Shown: positions 1-6,450, counted from the first letter of the stretch. The stretch: DNA of 6,472 nucleotides from Treponema sp. (GCA_031288815.1 JAITQR010000163.1:1-6472); one strand, 5' to 3'. A program made the numbers and translations. Notes: generated by a model not told the origin, from the letters alone.

Positions 1-5
1 GTTCC

Positions 6-11
6 CCTCCT
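6..11 (-). promoter_or_regulatory. Shine-Dalgarno for a gene beyond the left edge
   Basis: On the minus strand the ABC gene's TAG stop is followed at once by AGGAGGGGAAC. AGGAGG is a near-ideal ribosome binding site with no visible start codon yet, so a third gene of the leftward operon probably begins just outside the window. Confidence 0.55.
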
Positions 12-1829
12 CTAGCGCATCCCCGTTTCCTCGGCGTGCTGGGTCCAGTAAAGCTGGTAGTAGAGCCCCTTCTTCGCCATGAGTTCGTCGTGGCTTCCCG
101 CCTCGGCGATTTCCCCGTCCTTGATGTACATGATCCGGGAACAATCCCGGATGGTGGACAGCCGGTGGGCGATGATAAAGGAGGTGCGGCCCTTCATCAG
201 GGTACGGATGCCTTCCTGCACAAGCTGCTCGGTTCCCGTATCAATGCTGCTGGTGGCCTCGTCCAGGATGAGGATCCGGGGATCGGAGATAAGGGTACGG
301 CTGAAGGCGAGAAGCTGGCGTTCGCCCTGGCTTATGCCGCCCCCTCTTTCGCTGATGGGGGTGTCGTAGCCCTGGGGCAGTTTTTCGATGAAGGCGTCGG
401 CCCCGATAAGTCTGGCCGCGGCCCGGATCTCCTCGTCCGTGGCGTCCAGTTTGCCGTAGCGGATGTTGTCGGCGATGGTTCCGGTAAAGAGGAAACTGTC
501 CTGAAGCATGATCCCCATCTGGCTGCGCAGGGATTTGAGGGTTACCTTCATGATATCCTGGCCGTCAACGCAGACCTGCCCCTCCTCGATGTTGTAGAAC
601 CGGGAGAGGAGGTTCGCGATGGTGGTCTTTCCCGCGCCGGTGGGACCCACGAAGGCGATGCTTTCCCCCGGGTGCCCGTCGAAGCTGACGTTTTTCAGCA
701 CTTTGCGAACCCCGTCGTAACTGAAGCTGACGTCCTTGAATTCCACATGACCCCGGACAAAGGGGAATTCCACCGCCCCTTCGGCGTCCTTTATCTTTAC
801 CGGTTCGGCGATGGTGTCGAATATCCGGTCCAGATAGGACATGGCGGTAATAAAGGTGTTGTAGATGTTCGCCAGGTTGATGATGGGCTGCCAGAAGCGC
901 CATGTGTAGTTCCCCATAACCAGGAGCATGCCGAAGCTGGCCATGGGGTGCATCCAGTAGGCGCCCATGATGTACACAAAAGAAAAAACTATCTGGCTGA
1001 TAGTTTCGGTGGAGAACCAGGTGGTGTTGGAAATGTACTGGGCCCGCATCCATTCCCGGTTCCGCTGATCGGTAAGATCGTCCATGATACTGATGTTCCG
1101 TTTCTGCCTGTCAAAGGCCTGGGTCACCCTGACCCCGTCGATGGACTCCTGGATATACGCGTTGAGGTTGGAGTTCTTGTTGGAAACCCGCTGCCAGGCC
1201 CGGCGCTGCCGTGGCTTGATGGTCCAGATAAAGACGGCCAGGATCGGCAGGCCCAGAACGGTGACGGTGGCGAGCCGGGGGCTTACCCGGAACATGAAGA
1301 AGATAATAAAGACGATGTTCAGCACTTCTATGACAAAGTTGATGATACCGTTTGAAAGGGCGTCGGAAACGCTGTTCACGTAGGGCACTACCCGGACAAA
1401 GATCTTCCCGTGGGGACGGCTGTCGTAGAAGGAGAAGGGCAGCTTCTGGAGGTGGGTAAAAAGATCGTACCGGATGTTATGGATAATGCCGGCTCCGGCC
1501 CTGGCCACAAGAACGTTCCTGGTGGCGCCCAGGGCTATGGCGATAACGATAGAGATACCCAGGTACAGGGCCATTTTGAGGAGGAGCCCCAGGTCTTTGG
1601 TGGGGACGGCCACGTCCAGGGCGCGCTGTATAAAGAGGGGGCCGGTAAGGCTTGCCAGGTTACCCAGGACCGAAAGGCTCAGGGCCACGGAAAGGTGGGT
1701 TTTTGCCTGTATCAGATACCGGAGGCAGCGGCGTATGTTAAAAAGGCTGACTTTCTCGTCCAGGTACTCGTCCACATCGTAGCGGTTGCGGTTTTGGGCG
1801 GTTTTCTGTTCCCGTATTTTTTTGGCCAT
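12..1829 (-). CDS. ABC exporter half-transporter, subunit with intact catalytic site (TM288/BmrD-like)
   Basis: A 605-residue type IV (MsbA/multidrug-type) ABC exporter subunit: membrane domain fused to an ATPase domain. A polar N-terminal tail of about 40 residues precedes six likely membrane segments (near 46-68, 84-103, 161-180, 184-204, 276-291, 297-318). The nucleotide-binding domain has A-loop Tyr371, Walker A GPTGAGKT (395-402, Lys401), Q-loop Gln443, signature ISQGERQ (499-505), Walker B ILILDE with Asp523 and catalytic Glu524, D-loop SSID, and switch His555. Everything needed on the Walker side is present; only the signature departs from LSGGQ. The ATG at 1829 lies one base after the stop of the upstream ABC gene and has a Shine-Dalgarno inside that gene, so the two are almost certainly co-translated and heterodimeric. 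Full length for the family. It acts in the inner membrane; the substrate cannot be read from sequence (lipid, drug or peptide are all possible). Family assignment is very sure, the pairing strongly inferred. Confidence 0.96.
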   Translation of the reverse strand: MAKKIREQKTAQNRNRYDVDEYLDEKVSLFNIRRCLRYLIQAKTHLSVALSLSVLGNLASLTGPLFIQRALDVAVPTKDLGLLLKMALYLGISIVIAIALGATRNVLVARAGAGIIHNIRYDLFTHLQKLPFSFYDSRPHGKIFVRVVPYVNSVSDALSNGIINFVIEVLNIVFIIFFMFRVSPRLATVTVLGLPILAVFIWTIKPRQRRAWQRVSNKNSNLNAYIQESIDGVRVTQAFDRQKRNISIMDDLTDQRNREWMRAQYISNTTWFSTETISQIVFSFVYIMGAYWMHPMASFGMLLVMGNYTWRFWQPIINLANIYNTFITAMSYLDRIFDTIAEPVKIKDAEGAVEFPFVRGHVEFKDVSFSYDGVRKVLKNVSFDGHPGESIAFVGPTGAGKTTIANLLSRFYNIEEGQVCVDGQDIMKVTLKSLRSQMGIMLQDSFLFTGTIADNIRYGKLDATDEEIRAAARLIGADAFIEKLPQGYDTPISERGGGISQGERQLLAFSRTLISDPRILILDEATSSIDTGTEQLVQEGIRTLMKGRTSFIIAHRLSTIRDCSRIMYIKDGEIAEAGSHDELMAKKGLYYQLYWTQHAEETGMR

Positions 1830-1830
1830 T

Positions 1831-3612
1831 TCAGTCCGCCTCCCCGTTCAAAAGAGAGGCCCCGCCGGCGGGGGAGCTTTCCCCGGGCTCGATATTGTAC
1901 TGGAGACACCAGATGTGGTGATAGAAACCCCTGTTGGCAAGGAGTTCCTCGTGGGTTCCCCGTTCCACGATCCTGCCCTTGTCCATGACCAGGATCTGGC
2001 TGGCCCCCCGGAAAGAGGAGATCCGCTGGGCGATGATGATCTTGGTACAGGGGAAATCCAGGTTCCGCAGCTGGTTCTGGATGTACTGTTCCGTCTCGCT
2101 GTCCACGGCGGAGGTGGTATCGTCCAGGATGAGGATGGAAGGCTCAATCGCCAGGGCCCGGGCAAGGGCGATACGCTGGCGCTGTCCGCCGGAAAGTCCC
2201 ACCCCCCGTTCCCCCACCAGGGTTTCGTATCCGTCCTCCATCTTGCTGATAAAGCTATGGGCGTCGGCCTGGGCGGCCCGCTTCATGATGATCTCCTCAT
2301 CAAGCTCCGGCCGGCCATAGGCGACGTTGCCCTTCACCGAGTCGGAAAAGAGGAACACGTCCTGCATGGCCAGCCCCACATGCCGCCGGAGAGAGGAAAA
2401 GGTGTAGTTCCGCACGTTCAGCCCGTCCACCAGCACTTCCCCGGAATCGGGTTCGTAAAAATGAACGAGGAGGTTGACCAGGGAGGTCTTCCCCGAGCCG
2501 GTGCTCCCCAGGATGCCGATGGTTTCCCCCGCTCCGGCCTTGAAGCTGATGTCCTCAAGAACGGTGTTTCCGTTGATGTTGAGATTCACATGCCGGAACT
2601 CAATGCCCCCGGCGGGACGGCCGGGAAGTTCCACCGCCTCCGGGGCGTCGGAGAAACCCTTGGGGGCTTCCACCACTTCCCGGATCATTACCGCCGTGGC
2701 GTTGTAACGCTGGAGATCCGCCAGGATAACCGCCAGCATACGGAGGGGGTTCGCCAGAGCCCAGGTGAGGGAAGAAAAGGCCAGGTACTGGCCCCCGGTC
2801 ATGCGGCCCTGGATCAGAAAAAGCCCCCCCACTATCAGGGTAACGACGACCAGAAGGTTGCTCAGCAGTTCCAGAATCGGCTGATACCGGGCGGCGATAA
2901 GGGCGTTGCCGCAGCTTACGTCCCTGAATTCGGCGTTGTGCTTTTCAAAATTCCCGATTTCATGGCTTTCCCGGGCAAAGGCCTTGACCACCCGGTTACC
3001 GTCGATATTTTCGGTTACCACCGTCCCCAGGCTGGTCAGTTTCTGCCGGAGGAGCATAAACCGGGGCCGGATGATCTTTATAAAGCGGTAACTCACAAAA
3101 AGGATGAAGGGGGTAACCGCCGTAAGGCAGAGGGCAAGCTGCCAGTTTACAAACAAAAGAAAGATGAAGGCGCAGACAAAAAGAACCACCGAATCCACAA
3201 AGGCGAAGGAAACCCAGGAAACCGTATGGCGGACCCGGTCAAGATCCTGGGTCATCCGGGTCATCAGGTTGCCGGTGGGAAACTGGTGCAGGAACCGGTA
3301 ATCCTGGCCCTGAACCGTCTCGAACATGGCCCGCCGCAGAACCGTCATGGTGGTATTGCTCATGGGCTCAAGAAACACGTTGTGCATAATGTAACGCAGG
3401 GTCAGGCGGGTTACCTGGACCGCGAACATCGTTACCAGCAGGGGAATCAGGGGTTTCGTATTTCCCGGTGTTATCACATCATCTATGAGTTTTTGCGATA
3501 ACATAGGATTGACGATAATCATCGCCGATGTTATGCCCGACAGGAACACTCCCGCCAGAAATTTGGCGCGTTTCCCTTTCATGTAAGACCAGAGCCACCC
3601 AACCTGGGACAT
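1831..3612 (-). CDS. ABC exporter half-transporter, subunit with degenerate ATP site (TM287/BmrC-like)
   Basis: A 593-residue membrane-plus-ATPase ABC exporter subunit, first gene of the leftward unit. Likely membrane segments lie near 17-37, 54-77, 134-156, 158-179, 243-267 and 274-298. The ATPase domain has Walker A GSTGSGKT (369-376, Lys375), Q-loop Gln417, a perfect LSGGQRQ signature (473-479) and D-loop SAVD. Three usual catalytic features are altered. Walker B reads LILDD, so the general-base Glu is Asp498. The switch His is Gln529 (IIIAQR). The A-loop aromatic position is occupied by Ile346 (NLNING). Asp-for-Glu and Gln-for-His are known from the degenerate subunit of heterodimeric exporters such as TM287/288, so this is a specialised partner and not a decayed gene; the frame is intact throughout. 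The ATG at 3612 is preceded by AAGAGG with an 8-base spacer. The C-terminus (PGESSPAGG...) is a short polar tail. The transported substrate is unknown. Confidence 0.96.
   Translation of the reverse strand: MSQVGWLWSYMKGKRAKFLAGVFLSGITSAMIIVNPMLSQKLIDDVITPGNTKPLIPLLVTMFAVQVTRLTLRYIMHNVFLEPMSNTTMTVLRRAMFETVQGQDYRFLHQFPTGNLMTRMTQDLDRVRHTVSWVSFAFVDSVVLFVCAFIFLLFVNWQLALCLTAVTPFILFVSYRFIKIIRPRFMLLRQKLTSLGTVVTENIDGNRVVKAFARESHEIGNFEKHNAEFRDVSCGNALIAARYQPILELLSNLLVVVTLIVGGLFLIQGRMTGGQYLAFSSLTWALANPLRMLAVILADLQRYNATAVMIREVVEAPKGFSDAPEAVELPGRPAGGIEFRHVNLNINGNTVLEDISFKAGAGETIGILGSTGSGKTSLVNLLVHFYEPDSGEVLVDGLNVRNYTFSSLRRHVGLAMQDVFLFSDSVKGNVAYGRPELDEEIIMKRAAQADAHSFISKMEDGYETLVGERGVGLSGGQRQRIALARALAIEPSILILDDTTSAVDSETEQYIQNQLRNLDFPCTKIIIAQRISSFRGASQILVMDKGRIVERGTHEELLANRGFYHHIWCLQYNIEPGESSPAGGASLLNGEAD
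1839..1845 (-). promoter_or_regulatory. Shine-Dalgarno of the downstream ABC gene
   Basis: GGGGAGG on the minus strand, 9 bases before the ATG at 1829. It lies inside the last codons of the upstream ABC gene. Together with the TGA-A-ATG junction this points to translational coupling and balanced synthesis of the two subunits. Confidence 0.75.
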
Positions 3613-3620
3613 AAAAAAGA

Positions 3621-3626
3621 CCTCTT
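3621..3626 (-). promoter_or_regulatory. Shine-Dalgarno of the first ABC gene
   Basis: AAGAGG on the minus strand followed by an 8-base spacer (TCTTTTTT) before the ATG at 3612. It supports this start, and no other ATG with a better site is visible upstream. Confidence 0.65.
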
Positions 3627-3667
3627 AATAATGTAAACCCCATTTCGTGTTTTAATACAATCCCCCT

Positions 3668-3673
3668 GTTATA
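3668..3673 (-). promoter_or_regulatory. candidate -10 element for the leftward ABC operon
   Basis: TATAAC (5 of 6 to TATAAT) on the minus strand, about 55 bases before the ABC start. No convincing -35 lies at the right spacing. An alternative is TTGTAT (3660-3655) with TACATT 19 bases further on, which has poor spacing. The leftward promoter must lie in this AT-rich stretch, but which hexamers are used is uncertain. Confidence 0.25.
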
Positions 3674-3741
3674 TTCCCCGGGTGTATTTTTTGGAGAATC
3701 ATTAAAAAATTCAGAGTTTTTTTAGTCCTTTTCACCGGCCT

Positions 3742-3769
3742 TTGAAAAGCGGCCGCTTTCCGGTAAGAT
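3742..3769 (+). promoter_or_regulatory. candidate sigma-70-type promoter for cpdB-adk
   Basis: TTGAAA (3742-3747, 5 of 6 to TTGACA), a 16-base spacer, then TAAGAT (3764-3769, 4 of 6 to TATAAT). Transcription would start near 3776 and leave a leader of about 80 bases before cpdB. The spacer holds a perfect palindrome, which could be an operator. Confidence 0.45.
3746..3759. repeat. 14-bp perfect palindrome in the promoter spacer
   Basis: AAAGCGGCCGCTTT is its own reverse complement over all 14 bases. It overlaps the end of the candidate -35 hexamer and most of the spacer, a usual place for a repressor operator. No regulator is encoded in the window, and a chance palindrome cannot be excluded. 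Confidence 0.45.
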
Positions 3770-3785
3770 GCTTGGGAAGGCTCTC

Positions 3786-3807
3786 TCAAAATCGGCCTGA
3801 TTTTTGA
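3786..3807 (+). other. stem-loop in the cpdB leader (first)
   Basis: TCAAAATC pairs with GATTTTTGA around a GGCCT loop: 8 base pairs with one bulged T. It lies about 10 bases after the predicted transcription start. It is AT-rich and not followed by a T run, so it is not a terminator on the plus strand. Confidence 0.35.
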
Positions 3808-3823
3808 AAGGGCTCTACGTTTT

Positions 3824-3839
3824 CCCTCGTCGCCGAGGG
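3824..3839 (+). other. stem-loop just upstream of the cpdB ribosome binding site (second)
   Basis: CCCTCG pairs perfectly with CGAGGG around a TCGC loop: 6 GC-rich base pairs. The stem ends five bases before GGAGGG, so it could affect ribosome access or protect the mRNA 5' region. It is not an intrinsic terminator because no U tract follows. Confidence 0.4.
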
Positions 3840-3844
3840 TTCTT

Positions 3845-3850
3845 GGAGGG
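3845..3850 (+). promoter_or_regulatory. Shine-Dalgarno that fixes the cpdB start
   Basis: GGAGGG sits four bases before the ATG at 3855 and decides against the in-frame TTG at 3804. The 17 extra residues of the longer form would also put a basic, non-hydrophobic stretch ahead of the signal peptide and overlap the leader stem-loops. Confidence 0.8.
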
Positions 3851-3854
3851 TACT

Positions 3855-5810
3855 ATGGATATTCGGAGCGCGAAATTCCGCCTGACCCTAGGTCTGGCGG
3901 TTCTGTTGCTGGTTTGCGGCGCGGTTCTGGGGGCTTTCGCCCAGACCGTGGATATCACGATTCTTGCCACTTCGGACGTGCACAACAACTACCTGGACTA
4001 CGATTACTTTACCGACATGCCCACGGAACAGACAGGATTGGTGCGGATCGCCACGGCGATTCGGGAAATTCGGGGGCGGGAACCCAACGTGCTCCTCTTT
4101 GACAACGGGGATATCATCCAGGGGAACCCCTTCGGGGAGTTTCTGGCGAAGAATCCCCCCAAGGAAGGGGAGATTAGCCCCATCATGAGCCTGCTCAACG
4201 CCATGAACTACGACGCCATGGTACTGGGAAACCACGAATTCAACTTCGGGCTTCCCTACCTGAACAGCGTAATCGCCGGGGCCCGGTTCCCGGTACTGGG
4301 CGCCAATGTGGTGACTTACTACAACGGGAGCCCTTACTTCCAGCCCTACAGCATCCTGGTACGGAACTTCACCGACAGGGACGGGAAGCTCCAAACCCTG
4401 CGGATCGGGGTGCTGGGGGTACTGACCCCCCAGATTGTTACCTGGGACGGGGCCTGGCTCAAGGGCCGGGCGCGGACCCTGGACGGATACGAAACCGCCC
4501 GGCGTTACGTCCCCGAAATGAAGGCCGCCGGGGCGGACCTGGTGGTGATCCTGGCCCACACGGGCATCCAGGACTACCCCCGCAAGGGAGGGGAGGAGAA
4601 TTTCGCCCACTTCCTGACCGAAATTCCCGGCGTCGACGTGATCGTCACCGGCCATTCCCACGAGAAATTCCCCGGCAGGGCATACGAAAAGATACGGGGC
4701 GCGGATATGGGGAAGGGAGCCATCAACGGGATCCCCGTGGTCATGCCCGGCAGCTTTGCCGACACCCTGGGAGTGATTAAGCTGACGGTGCGGCGGAACG
4801 CCGGGGCCTGGGGGCGGGCCGACGGCAACGGGAGCCTTATCCCGGTGTACGACAGCGCCGCCCGGAAGCCGAACCTGGCCCCGGACGCTGAACTGAGCGC
4901 CCTCCTGGCCCCCCAGCACCAGGCGGTTCTGGAGTACATCCGTTCCCCGGTGGGTTCCGGGGAGGGAGGGGAAAGTTCCGGGGGCAGCCTGACCGAAGCC
5001 CTTACCAGCTTCTTCGCGGTGATCCGGGACGACTATTCGGTACAGATCATCAACGAGGCCCAGATACGCTACGCCGAACAGGCCCTGGCCTCCACCCCCT
5101 ACGCGGATCTTCCCATCCTCTCCGCCGCGGCGCCCTTCAAGGCCGGAGGCCGCCAGGGCCCCCGGTACTACACCAACGTCCCGGCCGGCCCCCTGGCCAT
5201 CAAAAACATCGCGGATCTCTACGTGTACCCCAACACGGTGGTCATCCTGAAGCTGACGGGCGCCCAGATCAAAGAGTGGCTGGAACACAGCGCCGGCCAG
5301 TTTAACCTGCTTGAGCCGGGGAAACAGGAGGAGCAGCTCATCCAGAACGACGACTTCCCCACCTACCTTTTCGACGTGATCGACGGGGTCAGCTACAAGA
5401 TAGACACCACCCAGCCGGCCAGGTACAACCGGGACGGCAGCGTCCGGAATCCCGGCGCGGAGCGGATCAGGGATCTGCGGTTCGAGGGGGCGCCCATCAG
5501 GGCGGATCAGGAATTCGCCCTGGTAACCAACAACTACCGGGCCTACGGCGGGGGAAACTTCCCCGGCGGCAGTCCCGGAAACATCATCCTGGAAAGCCCC
5601 GACGAGAGCCGCCAGGTGATCCTGCGCTACATCGACGAGAAACGGGAGATAAGCCCCCGGCCCAACGGCAACTGGGAACTGATCCTCCCCCGGGGATCCG
5701 GCCCCCTGCTCTTCCTGAGTTCCCCGGAAGCCCGGGACAAGCTGCCCGGGGGGATAAGCTTTGTCAGGACGACGGAAACCGGCTTCGCCGTGTACCGGGT
5801 TGAGCCTTAA
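3855..5810 (+). CDS. cpdB: periplasmic 2',3'-cyclic-nucleotide 2'-phosphodiesterase/3'-nucleotidase CpdB
   Basis: A 651-residue secreted metallophosphoesterase that would hydrolyse 2',3'-cyclic nucleotides to 3'-nucleotides and then to nucleosides in the periplasm. Residues 1-29 form a Sec signal peptide: basic start, LAVLLLVCGAVLG core, AFA cleavage site before Gln30. The N-terminal metallophosphatase domain has the metal-binding series Asp41-x-His43, DNGD (83-86), GNHE (125-128), LAHTG (233-237) and GHSH (266-269). Asn130 in GNHEFN replaces the Asp usual in UshA-type 5'-nucleotidases, as in CpdB. The C-terminal nucleotidase domain has YVYPNT (456-461), the KEWLEHSAGQFN stretch just after, TNNYRAYGG (558-566) and a GFAVYRV end, all closely matching E. 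coli CpdB as I remember it, at nearly the same length. A Gly/Ser-rich stretch (367-378) looks like a family-atypical insertion between the domains. The ATG at 3855 is preferred over an in-frame TTG at 3804 because it has a GGAGGG ribosome site and opens directly into the signal peptide. First gene of a unit with adk. Confidence 0.95.
   Translation: MDIRSAKFRLTLGLAVLLLVCGAVLGAFAQTVDITILATSDVHNNYLDYDYFTDMPTEQTGLVRIATAIREIRGREPNVLLFDNGDIIQGNPFGEFLAKNPPKEGEISPIMSLLNAMNYDAMVLGNHEFNFGLPYLNSVIAGARFPVLGANVVTYYNGSPYFQPYSILVRNFTDRDGKLQTLRIGVLGVLTPQIVTWDGAWLKGRARTLDGYETARRYVPEMKAAGADLVVILAHTGIQDYPRKGGEENFAHFLTEIPGVDVIVTGHSHEKFPGRAYEKIRGADMGKGAINGIPVVMPGSFADTLGVIKLTVRRNAGAWGRADGNGSLIPVYDSAARKPNLAPDAELSALLAPQHQAVLEYIRSPVGSGEGGESSGGSLTEALTSFFAVIRDDYSVQIINEAQIRYAEQALASTPYADLPILSAAAPFKAGGRQGPRYYTNVPAGPLAIKNIADLYVYPNTVVILKLTGAQIKEWLEHSAGQFNLLEPGKQEEQLIQNDDFPTYLFDVIDGVSYKIDTTQPARYNRDGSVRNPGAERIRDLRFEGAPIRADQEFALVTNNYRAYGGGNFPGGSPGNIILESPDESRQVILRYIDEKREISPRPNGNWELILPRGSGPLLFLSSPEARDKLPGGISFVRTTETGFAVYRVEP
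4952..4971 (+). other. G-quadruplex-capable motif within cpdB
   Basis: Four G tracts (3, 4, 3 and 4 Gs) separated by loops of 4, 1 and 1 bases, on the coding strand and therefore also in the mRNA. Short loops favour a stable parallel quadruplex. It encodes the Gly/Ser-rich insertion (residues 367-372), so the motif may only reflect glycine codons in a GC-rich gene. Confidence 0.5.
4954..4984 (+). repeat. 9-bp direct repeat, 21-bp period, in the Gly/Ser insertion of cpdB
   Basis: GTTCCGGGG occurs at 4954-4962 and again at 4975-4983. The offset of 21 bases is exactly seven codons, so the repeat stays in frame. It coincides with the Gly/Ser-rich linker (residues 367-378) and could mark a small in-frame duplication that lengthened the linker. 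Confidence 0.5.
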
Positions 5811-5814
5811 GGAG
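5809..5814 (+). promoter_or_regulatory. Shine-Dalgarno of adk overlapping the cpdB stop
   Basis: AAGGAG begins inside the TAA stop codon of cpdB and is six bases from the adk ATG. Ribosomes ending cpdB would sit on the adk initiation site, which favours coupled expression. Confidence 0.8.
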
Positions 5815-5820
5815 TAGGGT

Positions 5821-6450
5821 ATGAACTTGATTTTTCTGGGCCCCCCGGGAGCGGGAAAGGGCACCCTGGCCGCCAAGGCGGTGGATATTTTGAAGCTTCC
5901 CCATATCAGCACCGGGGCGATCTTCCGGTCCGCCATTGCCGAAAAAAGCCCCCTGGGGCTCAAGGTTAAGGCGATCATCGACGCGGGGAAACTGGTGGAC
6001 GATGAAACCACCATCGAGCTGGTAAAAGAGCGGCTTGCCCGGGAAGACGCCCAAAAGGGCTACATCCTGGACGGCTTCCCCCGGACCATTCCCCAGGCGG
6101 AAGCCCTGGCGGGTTTTTCCCGGGTGGACAAGGTGGTCAACTTCGACATCCCCGACCCGGCGGTGCTGGAGCGGCTGGGAGGCCGCCGGGTCTGCCGTAA
6201 GTGCGGCTACAACTTCCATGTGATTTTCGACAAACCCACGAAAGAGGGAATCTGCGACCACTGCGGCGGCCAGGTCTACACCAGGGACGACGACAAGCCC
6301 GAGGCGGTTCAGAAGCGCCTGGAGGTGTACCGGGCCCAGACCGCCCCGCTGATCGAGTTCTACCGGGGGAAGGGATTGCTGGCGGACGTGGACGCCCGGC
6401 CCGGGGTGGATCAGGTGGTGGAGAATTTCAAACACAGTCTCGGTCTCTGA
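5821..6450 (+). CDS. adk: adenylate kinase, zinc-LID type
   Basis: A 209-residue cytoplasmic adenylate kinase that interconverts ATP plus AMP and two ADP. The P-loop GPPGAGKGT is at 7-15 (Lys13). The AMP-binding part includes STGAIFR (30-36, Arg36), and the DGFPRT motif is at 84-89 (Asp84, Arg88). GRRVC (121-125) enters a LID domain with four zinc-ligand cysteines, Cys125-x2-Cys128 and Cys145-x2-Cys148. Arg155 and Arg166 match the LID and core arginines that contact the phosphates. The C-terminal QKRLEVYRAQTAPLIEFY stretch is typical of the family. Length is normal for a long-form bacterial enzyme. One oddity: residue 33 is Ala (codon 5917-5919) where most bacterial enzymes have the Asp of STGD. 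The ATG follows cpdB by 10 bases and has AAGGAG with a 6-base spacer, so it is probably co-transcribed with cpdB. Confidence 0.98.
   Translation: MNLIFLGPPGAGKGTLAAKAVDILKLPHISTGAIFRSAIAEKSPLGLKVKAIIDAGKLVDDETTIELVKERLAREDAQKGYILDGFPRTIPQAEALAGFSRVDKVVNFDIPDPAVLERLGGRRVCRKCGYNFHVIFDKPTKEGICDHCGGQVYTRDDDKPEAVQKRLEVYRAQTAPLIEFYRGKGLLADVDARPGVDQVVENFKHSLGL

Noticed and set aside
36..1355. 439-residue plus-strand open frame opposite the second ABC gene
   Set aside because: Same shadow effect: no ribosome binding site and no recognisable family, while the minus-strand gene is certain.
1786..3501. 571-residue open frame on the plus strand across the first ABC gene
   Set aside because: It lies antisense to a full-length ABC transporter with all motifs, has no start signal, and its translation is Gly/His/Pro-rich without any domain.
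3701..3730. Intrinsic terminator in the AT-rich stretch of the intergenic region
   Set aside because: The A and T runs have no GC-rich stem next to them, and both flanking genes point away from this region, so no terminator is expected.
3804..3854. N-terminal extension of cpdB from a TTG at 3804
   Set aside because: No Shine-Dalgarno precedes it. The 17 residues would precede a complete signal peptide, and the stretch holds the leader stem-loops and the real ribosome site.
3906..3920. Possible lipoprotein lipobox LLVC in the CpdB signal peptide (Cys21)
   Set aside because: Val at the -1 position is unfavourable even for relaxed spirochaetal lipoboxes, and a clean AFA type I cleavage site follows at residue 29.
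3855..5810. UshA-type 5'-nucleotidase as an alternative identity
   Set aside because: GNHEFN instead of GNHEFD/W, the KEWLEHSAGQFN and TNNYRAYGG stretches, and the GFAVYRV C-terminus fit CpdB along the full length.
3888..6014. 708-residue open frame on the minus strand across cpdB and the start of adk
   Set aside because: It is the antisense shadow of two certain genes, kept open by GC-rich codon use. It has no ribosome binding site or recognisable domain, and its composition is Gly/Pro/Val/His-rich as expected for a shadow.
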